A stretch of DNA of 64,000 bases from Candidatus Stoquefichus massiliensis AP9. GTDB taxonomy: Bacteria; Bacillota_I; Bacilli_A; Erysipelotrichales; Coprobacillaceae. Of this stretch, positions 46,789 to 54,241 are shown in pieces. The stretch spans positions 138,191 to 202,190 of the forward strand of contig NZ_HG005286.1 of assembly GCF_000455285.1 (NCBI RefSeq), read 5' to 3'. Both the position numbers and the translations under genes were made by a program. Position 1 is the stretch's first letter. Each line of letters opens with the position of its first letter. The notes beneath the pieces were generated by a model that had not been told where the DNA came from, did not search any database, and worked only from the letters and a program-made list of their open reading frames with translations.

Positions 46789-47025
46789 ATGTTAAAAGAA
46801 GGACAAATTGTTTACTATTTGATGAATGGTTACGTGATGCCAGGAAAAGTTATGGATATAGAAAAATTAGAAAATGATTATGAGTTTAGTATTGAAGGTT
46901 ACGCTGGATGTTCAGGTCCACATAGAATTTCATCACGACAAATTCATATGAATATCTTTTTAGATGAAAAGGAAGCTCAGCAATATAAAGATAATCCACA
47001 AATGTATTTGCCATCATATTGTTAA
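46789..47025 (+). CDS. hypothetical protein
   Basis: 78 aa with AAGAAGGA upstream of the ATG. No membrane segment or signal. Small, probably beta-rich: QIVYYLMNGYVMPGKVMDIE, then YEFSIEGYAGCSGPHRISSRQIH, and a C-terminal helix with KEAQQYKDNPQ. I do not recognise the family. It is the last gene before the direct repeat that opens the sulfatase island. Confidence 0.65.
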   Translation: MLKEGQIVYYLMNGYVMPGKVMDIEKLENDYEFSIEGYAGCSGPHRISSRQIHMNIFLDEKEAQQYKDNPQMYLPSYC

Positions 47026-47086
47026 AGAAGTAGTTTATTAAGATTTTTTTTAATAATTTGTATTTATCAGATAAAATAGATAAGAA

Positions 47087-47245
47087 TTGAAAACAATGTC
47101 TCGATATCTGTCTCATTGCAAATATATTTCATCATAGAAAATATATGTTTGCAATCATATTTTGGACAAAATAAAAATTACAATACAATCCATAGATATT
47201 CTTGAAAGATATTGATATACTATAGAAAAGTAGGTGAAAAAAATG
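47087..47245 (+). repeat. left copy of an island-flanking direct repeat (relic antitoxin plus promoter)
   Basis: 47087-47128 matches 52449-52490 at 35 of 42 positions, and the last ~45 bases up to the maturase ATG match those before the mnmE ATG with three mismatches and one gap; the middle has diverged. On the minus strand it keeps a TTGCAA, 17-base spacer and TGAAAT in the place of the antitoxin promoter of the right copy, but the shared terminator is missing. A possible worn toxin tail (codons LY-x-DK-stop) lies at about 47057-47092. The right end carries the TATACT -10 (47216-47221) and AGGTG site of the maturase gene. Confidence 0.7.
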
Positions 47246-48325
47246 AAAAAAAGTTCATATTTAATCAAACCAGCTTCATCATTATGTAATATGAATTGTC
47301 AATATTGTTTTTATAGTGATGTATCTCATTTAAGAAAAATTTATTCTAAGGGTATTATGAGCAAAGATACAGTTAATATATTGATAGAAAAAGCATTACA
47401 AGATGCTGATGAGATAACATTTGCATTTCAAGGTGGTGAACCCACTGTCGCAGGTTTGGATTATTTTCAGTATTTTGTTGAAAAAGTAAAACAGTATCAA
47501 AAAAAACATATCATTCATTATGTCATACAAACAAATGGCTATTGCTTAGATGATGAATGGATTTCATTTTTTAAGGAACATGATTTTTTAGTAGGAATTT
47601 CATTAGATGGTAATCAAATGATACATGATAAAATGCGAAAAAAAGGCAATCATCCAACTTTTGATATAATTTCTGATCATATAAAAAAAATACAAGATCA
47701 TCATATTCAATATAATATATTAACTGTTATAACATCTCAGATGATTCAGCATGTCAATGACATATATGAATACTATAAAAAAGAAGGATTTCAATATATA
47801 CAATTTATACCATGCTTACCTGAACTTGATTATTCAACAGATGGTTATTCATTAACACCACAATTATTTTATGAATTTTATCATCAATTATTTTCATTAT
47901 GGTACGAAGATTTAAAAAAAGGACAATATATATCTATTTCTTTTTTTGAAGATTTATTAATGATATTTCAAGGTCAATATCCTAGAACATGTGGTATGTT
48001 AGGTCAATGCCACATTCAATTGATTATAGAAGGAGATGGTTCTATTTATCCATGTGATTTTTATGCTTTAGATGAATATTGCCTCGGTAATATTCATCAC
48101 CAAACAATTGAAGAGTTAAGACAATCAATACAAGGAAAAAATTTTTTACAACAGCAAAAAAGATATTCCAAACTGTGCCATCAATGTCAATTTAAGAATA
48201 TCTGTCATGGACAATGTAAAAGAATGAATATTGTTTATTTTGATGATAGCTACTGTGGTTATCAAGCTTTCTTACAAGAAACATATCAATTATTTTATCA
48301 AATAGGACAAGGAAAAATAGGATAA
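47243..48325 (+). CDS. anaerobic sulfatase-maturating enzyme (radical SAM)
   Basis: 360 aa from the ATG at 47243 with AGGTG 6 bases upstream. Converts the active-site Cys of sulfatases to C-alpha-formylglycine without oxygen. Radical-SAM cluster motif CNMNCQYCFYSD near residue 15, GGEPT motif FAFQGGEPT near 67, and C-terminal SPASM-type auxiliary cluster cysteines: CGMLGQC, DGSIYPCDFYALDEYCLGN and CHQCQFKNICHGQC. A Cys-type sulfatase 2.3 kb downstream (CVPSR) is the obvious substrate. Lies between the left direct repeat and the convergent rpiR-type gene. Confidence 0.92.
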   Translation: MKKSSYLIKPASSLCNMNCQYCFYSDVSHLRKIYSKGIMSKDTVNILIEKALQDADEITFAFQGGEPTVAGLDYFQYFVEKVKQYQKKHIIHYVIQTNGYCLDDEWISFFKEHDFLVGISLDGNQMIHDKMRKKGNHPTFDIISDHIKKIQDHHIQYNILTVITSQMIQHVNDIYEYYKKEGFQYIQFIPCLPELDYSTDGYSLTPQLFYEFYHQLFSLWYEDLKKGQYISISFFEDLLMIFQGQYPRTCGMLGQCHIQLIIEGDGSIYPCDFYALDEYCLGNIHHQTIEELRQSIQGKNFLQQQKRYSKLCHQCQFKNICHGQCKRMNIVYFDDSYCGYQAFLQETYQLFYQIGQGKIG

Positions 48326-48342
48326 AAACTTATCCTATTTTT
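48313..48342. terminator. bidirectional terminator
   Basis: 13-bp perfect stem AAAAATAGGATAA/TTATCCTATTTTT with loop AAAC between the convergent maturase and RpiR genes. Confidence 0.9.
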
Positions 48343-49120
48343 GTATAGAGTGATAATTCCCATTCACAATAAATGCTAATTCAGCTAATAAAATTTCAAT
48401 AAAAACAAACATGATTGTTTGATTATCTAAAAATGATGATGTTGAAGCATTCTCAATAGATGGTAATAAAATATGATAATGAGTTTTTTTCATTAAATCA
48501 GTTTCTGCACATGTGACTACAATTGTTGTCACACCATTTTTAGAAACATTTTTAATTAAGTTATAATATTGAATATCAACAGCACGTGTTGTAAATATCA
48601 ATACAACATCACCTTTCGTTAAACTCTCAAGCATTTGATCCATCAATATAGCATCTGTAATGGCTTCTGCATCAAAACCAATTTTAGTAAATCGATAACG
48701 TAATTGTAAAGCAGATAGCCCAGTTCTATTTTTACCTAATATTTTCACGTGTCTTGCATTAGAAAGAACTTTCGCAATTATTTTAACATCTTTTAAATCA
48801 ATAAAATCATTAATTTGTTTAATATAACCAGCATAAAGAGATGTAATGGAACGAGCTATATCCATATTCTCATTTTCAATTTCTCTAACACCAGAAATAA
48901 TATAACGAGATAATTCAAATTTAAATTCAGCAAAACCAGAGTAGCCAATTTTTTTACTAAAGCGAATAATAGCTGCTTTTGATGTGGAAATTTCATCAGC
49001 TAATGTTTCTATATTATCTCTCACAACAAGGGCAGGATTTTTTTTAATCCACTCATATATAATTTTTTCACTTTTCGTATAGGAATTTTTATAACAATCT
49101 AAACGATCAAATGGGTTCAT
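48335..49120 (-). CDS. RpiR-family transcriptional regulator
   Basis: 261 aa from the ATG at 49120 with GGAGG 6 bases upstream. N-terminal helix-turn-helix (SEKIIYEWIKKNP... IETLADEISTSKAAIIRFSKKIGYSGFAEFKFEL) and C-terminal SIS sugar-phosphate isomerase-like domain (~105-240) with ILGKNRTGLSALQLRYRFTKIG and GDVVLIFTTRAVD. RpiR proteins respond to phosphosugars. Divergent from the PTS EIIC/sulfatase genes and separated from them by about 210 bases containing three palindromes that are its likely operators. Confidence 0.92.
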   Translation of the reverse strand: MNPFDRLDCYKNSYTKSEKIIYEWIKKNPALVVRDNIETLADEISTSKAAIIRFSKKIGYSGFAEFKFELSRYIISGVREIENENMDIARSITSLYAGYIKQINDFIDLKDVKIIAKVLSNARHVKILGKNRTGLSALQLRYRFTKIGFDAEAITDAILMDQMLESLTKGDVVLIFTTRAVDIQYYNLIKNVSKNGVTTIVVTCAETDLMKKTHYHILLPSIENASTSSFLDNQTIMFVFIEILLAELAFIVNGNYHSIQK

Positions 49121-49238
49121 AAAGTACCTCCAATATTTTTTACATATACTTATCATACTAAAATTATGAAATAAAGTCAAAAAAATGAAAATTATTTTAA
49201 AATAAAATAAAAATTATAAAAAAAGTTTCAAAAATGTA

Positions 49239-49318
49239 TTGAAAACATTTTCAAAATGAGTATAATATAATTGAAACAAGTTTCAATATCATATGTATAC
49301 ATTTGAAAAAACTTTCAG
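49239..49318 (+). promoter_or_regulatory. EIIC-sulfatase promoter with three spaced operators
   Basis: Promoter TTGAAA (49239-49244), 16-base spacer, TATAAT (49261-49266). Palindromes of the form TTGAAA-N4-TTTCAA: 49239-49254 (perfect, overlaps -35), 49271-49286 (perfect, at the transcription start) and 49303-49318 (last base deviates). Centres are 49246.5, 49278.5 and 49310.5, i.e. exactly 32 bp apart, about three helical turns, placing all on one DNA face. Likely bound by the divergent RpiR protein as repressor; the protein-site link is inference. Confidence 0.75.
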
Positions 49319-49333
49319 GAGAGGAAAAGGAAA

Positions 49334-50623
49334 ATGCAAAAATTTATGGCAATCTTGGAATCTAAGCTTATGCCTATAGGTGTAAAGCTTGGTAACAACA
49401 GATATCTCAAAGCTATCAACAAAAGTTTCATGTTAATTTTACCATTAACGATTTTCGGTTCAATGTTTACTTTAATTTCAAGTTTTCCAATTACTGCTTG
49501 GACAGATTGGTTAGCCCAAACTGGACTTGCAACTTGGTTAGCTTTACCATCAAAATTAACAATTGATTTAATTTCTATTTACACTGTTGTTTCATTAGGG
49601 TATGCTTTTACAAAAGAGGAAGGATATGATGGTTTTGCAGGTGGATTAACGGCTTTAGCTTCATTTATTATTGTCACACCATTACTTCAAATCACAACAA
49701 ATCAAGATACTGTTGTAACAGCAGTTGGTTTTGATTGGTTAGGAGCTAGAGGTTTATTTGTTGCGATGTTTGTTGGTTGTATTTCATCATTATTGTTTAT
49801 TTTCTTTAATAAGAGGGGTTGGACTATTAAGATGCCAGAAGGTGTTCCACCTATGGTTACACAATCATTTAGTTCATTAATTCCTATGTTTCTAGTTGGA
49901 ACTATTTTCTTAGTTATTGCCTATTTATTCAGTTTAACATCATATGGAAGTTTACATAGTCTCATTTATACATTTATTGCTGCACCTTTACAAAAAGTAG
50001 GGGGAAGTTTTGGAGGTATGATTGTCTTTACATTAGCACTTCATGTTTTATGGTTCTTTGGTTTACATGGTGGAAATATTGTTAATTCAATCAGTAATCC
50101 GTTCTTAATGCCACTTGCATTAGAAAATTTAGCTGTTTATCAAGCAGGTGGAGTTCCTGAACATATCTATACAACAGCATTTAAGAATACATATCAATTT
50201 GGTGGTGCAGGTATGACAATTTCATTATGTATATTAATGATATTTATTGCCAAATCAGAAAGATTTAAAACTTTAGGTAAATTAGCATTACCAGCCAATA
50301 TTTTCTATATTAATGAACCAGTTACATTTGGTACACCATTGGTATTAAATACAACATTAGTGATTCCATTTGTTTTATCTCCATTAATTATTCAAGTATT
50401 AGCTTATGGTTTAACAGTTATAGGTGTATTACCTGTTTTAATTGGATATCAGATTCCATGGTCAATGCCACCTATTATAAGTGGATTTATTCAAGGTGGA
50501 TGGAGAGTCGCTTTATATCAAGTTTTCAGTATAGTCTTAACATTTGCAATATACTATCCATTCTTTAAAGTTTGTGATAAACAAGCTTGTTTAGAAGAAT
50601 CAGAATTAAAAGAAAACGTTTAG
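49334..50623 (+). CDS. PTS EIIC, lactose/cellobiose family
   Basis: 429 aa, about ten membrane segments. Family features: start MAILESKLMPIGVKLGNNRYLKAI typical of CelB/LacE-type EIIC, then FALHGGN-like WFFGLHGGNIVNSISNPF near residue 237 and the substrate loop NEPVTFGTPLVLN near 331. Transports and phosphorylates a sugar when served by EIIA and EIIB; neither is present here, so they must come from elsewhere. Ten bases before the sulfatase gene, hence one operon: the sugar is probably sulfated or released by desulfation. Confidence 0.92.
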   Translation: MQKFMAILESKLMPIGVKLGNNRYLKAINKSFMLILPLTIFGSMFTLISSFPITAWTDWLAQTGLATWLALPSKLTIDLISIYTVVSLGYAFTKEEGYDGFAGGLTALASFIIVTPLLQITTNQDTVVTAVGFDWLGARGLFVAMFVGCISSLLFIFFNKRGWTIKMPEGVPPMVTQSFSSLIPMFLVGTIFLVIAYLFSLTSYGSLHSLIYTFIAAPLQKVGGSFGGMIVFTLALHVLWFFGLHGGNIVNSISNPFLMPLALENLAVYQAGGVPEHIYTTAFKNTYQFGGAGMTISLCILMIFIAKSERFKTLGKLALPANIFYINEPVTFGTPLVLNTTLVIPFVLSPLIIQVLAYGLTVIGVLPVLIGYQIPWSMPPIISGFIQGGWRVALYQVFSIVLTFAIYYPFFKVCDKQACLEESELKENV

Positions 50624-50633
50624 GAGGGTTTTT

Positions 50634-52118
50634 ATGAGTCAAAAACCAAATATTGTGTTATTTGTAGCTGATCAAATGAGATGTGATTCATTACATCATA
50701 TGGGAAATGAGGCATCAGTTACACCAAATTTAGATAACATTCTAGAAGAGGGAATTTCTTTTGAGAATGCGTATTGTCAAAATCCAGTATGTGTTCCATC
50801 AAGATGTAGTTTCTTGACAGGATTATATCCACATACAACTGGACATCGTACAATGCATTATTTACAAAGACATGAAGATGAACCAAATATCTTAAAAGAA
50901 ATGAAGGACAATGGATATGAAGTGATTTGGATTGGACGTAATGATGTTGTACCAGGGGATAAGGCAAAAACAATTTATTGTGATGAATATTATGATGGTG
51001 TTTCTTTTGAAAATAAAAGAGATAGTACAAATAATCAATTTACACCACAAGGAACATCTAGAGAAATTACAGAAGAAGATATAAAAGATGATAATTTCTA
51101 TTCTTTCTATATTGGTAAATTAAAAGATGGTAATGGATATGGAAAACAAGACTGGAACTGTATCCAGAGTGCTTTAGAGTATATTGATAGAAAAAGTCAA
51201 AATCCTGATAGTAAGCCATTCTTCTTATATTGTACGATATCATTCCCGCATCCTCCCTATGCGTGTGAAGATCCATGGTATTCAATGATAGATAGAAGTC
51301 TTGTTCCTACAAGACGTCCTTCAATCGCTACTTTAAAAGATCGTGCAAGTATGTTATATGGCATTGAATCTAAACAAAATCTTCAAAACTGGAGTGAAGA
51401 AAGATTTACAGAATTACGTGCAACCTACCTAGCAATGGTATCACGTTTTGATCATCAGTTTGGAATGATTTGTGATAAATTAAAAGAACATGATTTCTAT
51501 GACAATACAAATATCTTTGTCTATAGTGATCATGGTGATTATACTGGGGATTATAATATTACTGAAAAAGTTCAGAACTGTTTTGAAAATCCAATCAGTA
51601 ATATTCCTTTATTGATTAAACCATCAAAACATTTTGAAGTGAAACCAAGAAAAACAAAAGCTTTGGCAGAATTATTAGATTTACCTGCAACAATCGCTGA
51701 TATGTGTAATATAGAGTTATCATATACTCAGTTTGGAAAATCATTGGTACATGTTTTATCTGGTGATGAAGAACATAAAGATGCTGTTTTCTGTGAAGGT
51801 GGCCGTATTCATGGAGAAGTTCAAGCAATGGAAAAAGGGCATGGTCCAACGTCACCATATTGGCCAAGATTAAGCACGCAGTCAAGTGAAGGTCCAGAAC
51901 ATACCAAAGCATTAATGTGTAGAATGGGAAATTTAAAATATACAATAAGATTGTATGAAAAAGATGAATTGTATGATTTAGAAAAAGATCCATTAGAATT
52001 AAATAATGTTGTTGATCTTCCAGAATATCAAGATATTATAATGAAGTTTAAAGAACGAATTCTCTATTATTATATGGAAACTGCAGATTTTGTTCCTCAA
52101 GGAAGAGATCAAAGATAA
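50634..52118 (+). CDS. cytosolic Cys-type sulfatase
   Basis: 494 aa with AGGAGGG upstream. Type I sulfatase/alkaline-phosphatase fold: NIVLFVADQMRCDS with metal-binding Asp at residue 13, the formylglycine motif CVPSRCSFLTG (C53-x-P-S-R57), GLYPHTTGH, and the second metal site in YSDHGDYTGD near 300. Removes sulfate esters after Cys53 is converted to formylglycine by the linked maturase. No signal peptide, so it acts in the cytosol, after import through the co-transcribed PTS EIIC. The exact substrate cannot be told; related family members include heparan N-sulfatases, choline sulfatases and phosphonate monoester hydrolases. Confidence 0.92.
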   Translation: MSQKPNIVLFVADQMRCDSLHHMGNEASVTPNLDNILEEGISFENAYCQNPVCVPSRCSFLTGLYPHTTGHRTMHYLQRHEDEPNILKEMKDNGYEVIWIGRNDVVPGDKAKTIYCDEYYDGVSFENKRDSTNNQFTPQGTSREITEEDIKDDNFYSFYIGKLKDGNGYGKQDWNCIQSALEYIDRKSQNPDSKPFFLYCTISFPHPPYACEDPWYSMIDRSLVPTRRPSIATLKDRASMLYGIESKQNLQNWSEERFTELRATYLAMVSRFDHQFGMICDKLKEHDFYDNTNIFVYSDHGDYTGDYNITEKVQNCFENPISNIPLLIKPSKHFEVKPRKTKALAELLDLPATIADMCNIELSYTQFGKSLVHVLSGDEEHKDAVFCEGGRIHGEVQAMEKGHGPTSPYWPRLSTQSSEGPEHTKALMCRMGNLKYTIRLYEKDELYDLEKDPLELNNVVDLPEYQDIIMKFKERILYYYMETADFVPQGRDQR

Positions 52119-52147
52119 TTATTGAGCAATATTTGGTTGAATAATAT

Positions 52148-52180
52148 AAGAAATAATCTAAATAAAGATTATTTCTTTTC
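52148..52180 (+). terminator. terminator of the EIIC-sulfatase operon
   Basis: 11-bp stem AAGAAATAATC/GATTATTTCTT with an 8-base loop, followed by T-rich sequence. Confidence 0.8.
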
Positions 52181-52257
52181 TTTTGGAATAGAATAAATTT
52201 CTTTGTATTTATCCTATAAAATTGAGACAAATCTGAGAAAAGTCAAATGTAATTTCA

Positions 52258-52266
52258 TGATATAAT
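52258..52266 (+). promoter_or_regulatory. toxin promoter (extended -10)
   Basis: TGATATAAT, an extended -10 element (TGn-TATAAT), about 40 bases upstream of the toxin start codon; no strong -35. Confidence 0.6.
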
Positions 52267-52282
52267 AGACATGTTGTCAGTT

Positions 52283-52298
52283 CCTCCTTGAAAGGAGG
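52283..52298 (+). promoter_or_regulatory. hairpin hiding the toxin ribosome binding site
   Basis: CCTCCT (52283-52288), loop TGAA, AGGAGG (52293-52298). The whole Shine-Dalgarno sequence is the 3' arm of the stem, which should keep toxin translation low until the structure opens, a known feature of type I toxin mRNAs. Confidence 0.8.
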
Positions 52299-52306
52299 TG
52301 AGAGCA

Positions 52307-52396
52307 TTGTTGAATGAGATTTTTATCTCTATAATCACTTCTGTCATAGCAGGTATTATTTTGTATTATATCTGCAAATGGCTTGACAAAAAGTGA
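52307..52396 (+). CDS. Fst-like type I toxin peptide
   Basis: 29 aa, too short for usual ORF screens. Starts at TTG 52307 (or TTG 52310), 8 bases after AGGAGG. The peptide begins with LNEIFISIITSVIAG, continues as one membrane helix and ends YYICKWLDKK: a short hydrophobic helix with a charged tail containing the W-L-D signature seen in Fst/Ldr-type peptides. Such peptides insert in the membrane and stop growth when their antisense RNA is lost. Promoter, sequestered ribosome site, converging antisense RNA, shared terminator and paired direct repeats are all present, which supports the call more than the peptide alone. Confidence 0.85.
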   Translation: MLNEIFISIITSVIAGIILYYICKWLDKK

Positions 52397-52415
52397 AAAC
52401 TGATGATAAGCATAG

Positions 52416-52445
52416 AAAACCCAAGGGGCCAATCCCTTGGGTTTT
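52416..52445. terminator. shared bidirectional terminator of the toxin-antitoxin module
   Basis: 12-bp perfect stem AAAACCCAAGGG/CCCTTGGGTTTT with loop GCCAAT. Ends the rightward toxin mRNA and the leftward antitoxin RNA. An outer inverted repeat AAGTGAAAAC (52391-52400 and 52450-52441) encloses it. Confidence 0.88.
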
Positions 52446-52481
52446 CACTTGAGAACATTGTCTCGATTCTTATCTCTTTGC
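52417..52481 (-). ncRNA. antitoxin RNA (RNAII-like)
   Basis: Minus-strand promoter TTGCAA (52516-52511), 17-base spacer and TAGAAT (52493-52488) with an extended TGC; expected start near 52481, end in the shared terminator, about 65 nt. The RNA can pair with the toxin mRNA over two blocks because the DNA holds direct repeats: TGAGAACATTGT (52450-52461) against TGAGAGCATTGT (52299-52310, covering the toxin start codon) and GATTCTTATCTCT (52465-52477) against GATTTTTATCTCT (52318-52330). Each pair differs at one base, and each difference gives a G-U pair in the RNA duplex. Confidence 0.85.
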
Positions 52482-52620
52482 AAATATATTCTAGCATAGA
52501 ATAAAAGGTATTGCAATATTATTTTATGACAAGATAGTGATAATCATTCATAAAAATATAAATAAATAGATATTTTATAAAGATATTGTTATACTATAAA
52601 AGAAGTAGGTGAAAAAAATG
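52449..52620 (+). repeat. right copy of the island-flanking direct repeat
   Basis: Begins with the antitoxin 5' region and promoter and ends with the mnmE promoter (TATACT 52590-52595), AGGTG site and ATG. See the left copy at 47087-47245: 35 of 42 identical at the left end, about 41 of 45 at the right end, little similarity in the middle. The two copies bracket the maturase-rpiR-EIIC-sulfatase genes. Confidence 0.7.
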
Positions 52621-53952
52621 AATGATGATATTATTGTTGCAATAGCAACATCTCGTTTAGAAGCCGCTATATCTATTATTAGATTAAGTGGTAAGAATTC
52701 TATTGCATTTGTCCAACAATTCTTTACAGGAAAGATTCTTGATAAAGATAGTCATACAATTACATATGGTTATATCAAAGATAATAATGAAAAAATTGAT
52801 GAGGTTTTAGTAAATATTTATCGTGGAAAAAAGACATTTACTGGTGAAGAAATGGTTGAAATTAATTGTCATGGTGGCGTGTATATTACCCAAAAAGTCT
52901 TAAATCTTTGTTTAAAAAAAGGAGCGAGAATGGCTGAACGTGGTGAATTTTCAAAACGTGCATTCTTAAATGGTCGTATTGATTTATCACAAGCTGAGGC
53001 CATTAGTGATTTAATTACAGCTAAAAATGATTATGCAACTTCTTTAGCATTAAATGGGATTCAAGGACATATTAGCCATTTTATTGAAGATTTACGAGAA
53101 GACTTAATCCAAATTATTACTCAAATAGAAGTCAACATAGACTATCCCGAATATGATGATGTTGAAGAATTAACTGCTGATTCATTACTCCCAAGAAGTG
53201 AATTATTACGACATAAGATGAAACGAATTATTGAATCATCAAAAAATGTTCATTTATTAAAAGATGGTATATCTACAGTTATTATAGGTAAACCTAATGT
53301 TGGAAAATCTAGTTTGCTAAATGCTTTGCTTAATGAAGAAAAAGCAATTGTGACTGATATTGCTGGTACAACAAGAGATGTTGTAGAAGGAACAATTCGT
53401 TTAGATAATCTTATCTTAAATATGATTGATACAGCAGGTATTAGAGAAACAGATGATATTGTTGAAAATATAGGTGTTCATAAATCAAAAGAATTAATCC
53501 ATAAAGCAGATTTAGTGATTTTAGTGATTGATGGTTCTCAACCTTTAACACAAGAAGACAAAGAATTAATAGAATTATCACAAGATACTCAAAGAATTAT
53601 TGTTATAAATAAGAAAGATCAAGGGCAAATCAATTATATAGATGGTATCCCTATTAGTGCTAAAGATAATGATATTGAGCCTTTAATTGAAAAAATCAAA
53701 TCAATGTTTGAATTAGGACAAATTACATCTGGGCAAGATGATATTCTTGCTAATGCCAGACAAATTCAATTATTAGAACAAGCAAGTCAGTCATTAAATA
53801 ATGCTATTGAAGCAATGAAAAACCAAATTCCAACTGATTTAATTGTGACTGATTTATATGAAAGTTGGGAAAACTTAAAAGAAATATTAGGAGAAAGAGC
53901 AAAAGAAGATTTATTAGATGAATTATTCAAACGCTTTTGTATAGGTAAATAA
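52618..53952 (+). CDS. mnmE: tRNA modification GTPase MnmE
   Basis: 444 aa from the ATG at 52618 with AGGTG 6 bases upstream. With MnmG adds carboxymethylaminomethyl groups at U34 of certain tRNAs. N-terminal folate-binding domain (IATSRLEAAISIIRLSG; GEEMVEINCHGGVYI), helical domain, inserted G domain with GKPNVGKSSLLNALLNEEKA (G1), DTAGIRETDD (G3) and NKKD (G4), and the invariant C-terminal CIGK. Normally follows jag and precedes mnmG; here jag is 6.5 kb away and no mnmG follows in the window. Confidence 0.95.
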   Translation: MNDDIIVAIATSRLEAAISIIRLSGKNSIAFVQQFFTGKILDKDSHTITYGYIKDNNEKIDEVLVNIYRGKKTFTGEEMVEINCHGGVYITQKVLNLCLKKGARMAERGEFSKRAFLNGRIDLSQAEAISDLITAKNDYATSLALNGIQGHISHFIEDLREDLIQIITQIEVNIDYPEYDDVEELTADSLLPRSELLRHKMKRIIESSKNVHLLKDGISTVIIGKPNVGKSSLLNALLNEEKAIVTDIAGTTRDVVEGTIRLDNLILNMIDTAGIRETDDIVENIGVHKSKELIHKADLVILVIDGSQPLTQEDKELIELSQDTQRIIVINKKDQGQINYIDGIPISAKDNDIEPLIEKIKSMFELGQITSGQDDILANARQIQLLEQASQSLNNAIEAMKNQIPTDLIVTDLYESWENLKEILGERAKEDLLDELFKRFCIGK

Positions 53953-53953
53953 G

Positions 53954-54175
53954 ATGGGAAAGTATCATTTTTTATCAGAAAGATTTTATAAGTTTTTTAG
54001 ATATTTAAGAGTTGTAGGACTTATCAGTTTGGTTATCTTTTTAGGGGTTACTGCATTTAATCGAGGAAACCCAACGCTTTCAATCATTAGTTATGTTTTT
54101 ATGTTAATTATGTTTGCATGTTTATTTGAATGTATTGTTCTATATGTATTACATATTATTTTAAAGAATAAATAA
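53954..54175 (+). CDS. small membrane protein of unknown function
   Basis: 73 aa, starting one base after the mnmE stop, so translated by coupling. Two membrane segments (residues ~20-36 and ~45-69) with a basic N-terminus. No recognised family. Co-transcription with mnmE is likely. Confidence 0.65.
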   Translation: MGKYHFLSERFYKFFRYLRVVGLISLVIFLGVTAFNRGNPTLSIISYVFMLIMFACLFECIVLYVLHIILKNK

Positions 54176-54241
54176 GATATATGTTATAATGAGGTTAACA
54201 AGGGGTTAGTCTCATTTTCTATTTGAAGGGAGGAATCTTTA

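Noticed and set aside
46886-47116. 76-codon minus-strand frame over the small hypothetical gene and the left repeat.
   Set aside because: No ribosome site and it is antisense to a gene with a better site; the region is better explained as the repeat.
49185-49231. Two further TTGAAA-N4-TTTCAA-like palindromes near 49192 and 49223.
   Set aside because: Each deviates at two positions and neither keeps the 32-bp step; in such AT-rich DNA this is expected by chance.
51616-51993. 125-codon minus-strand frame inside the sulfatase gene.
   Set aside because: Antisense shadow of a clear coding region; His/Leu-rich composition is an artefact of the opposite strand. The same holds for 50719-51030.
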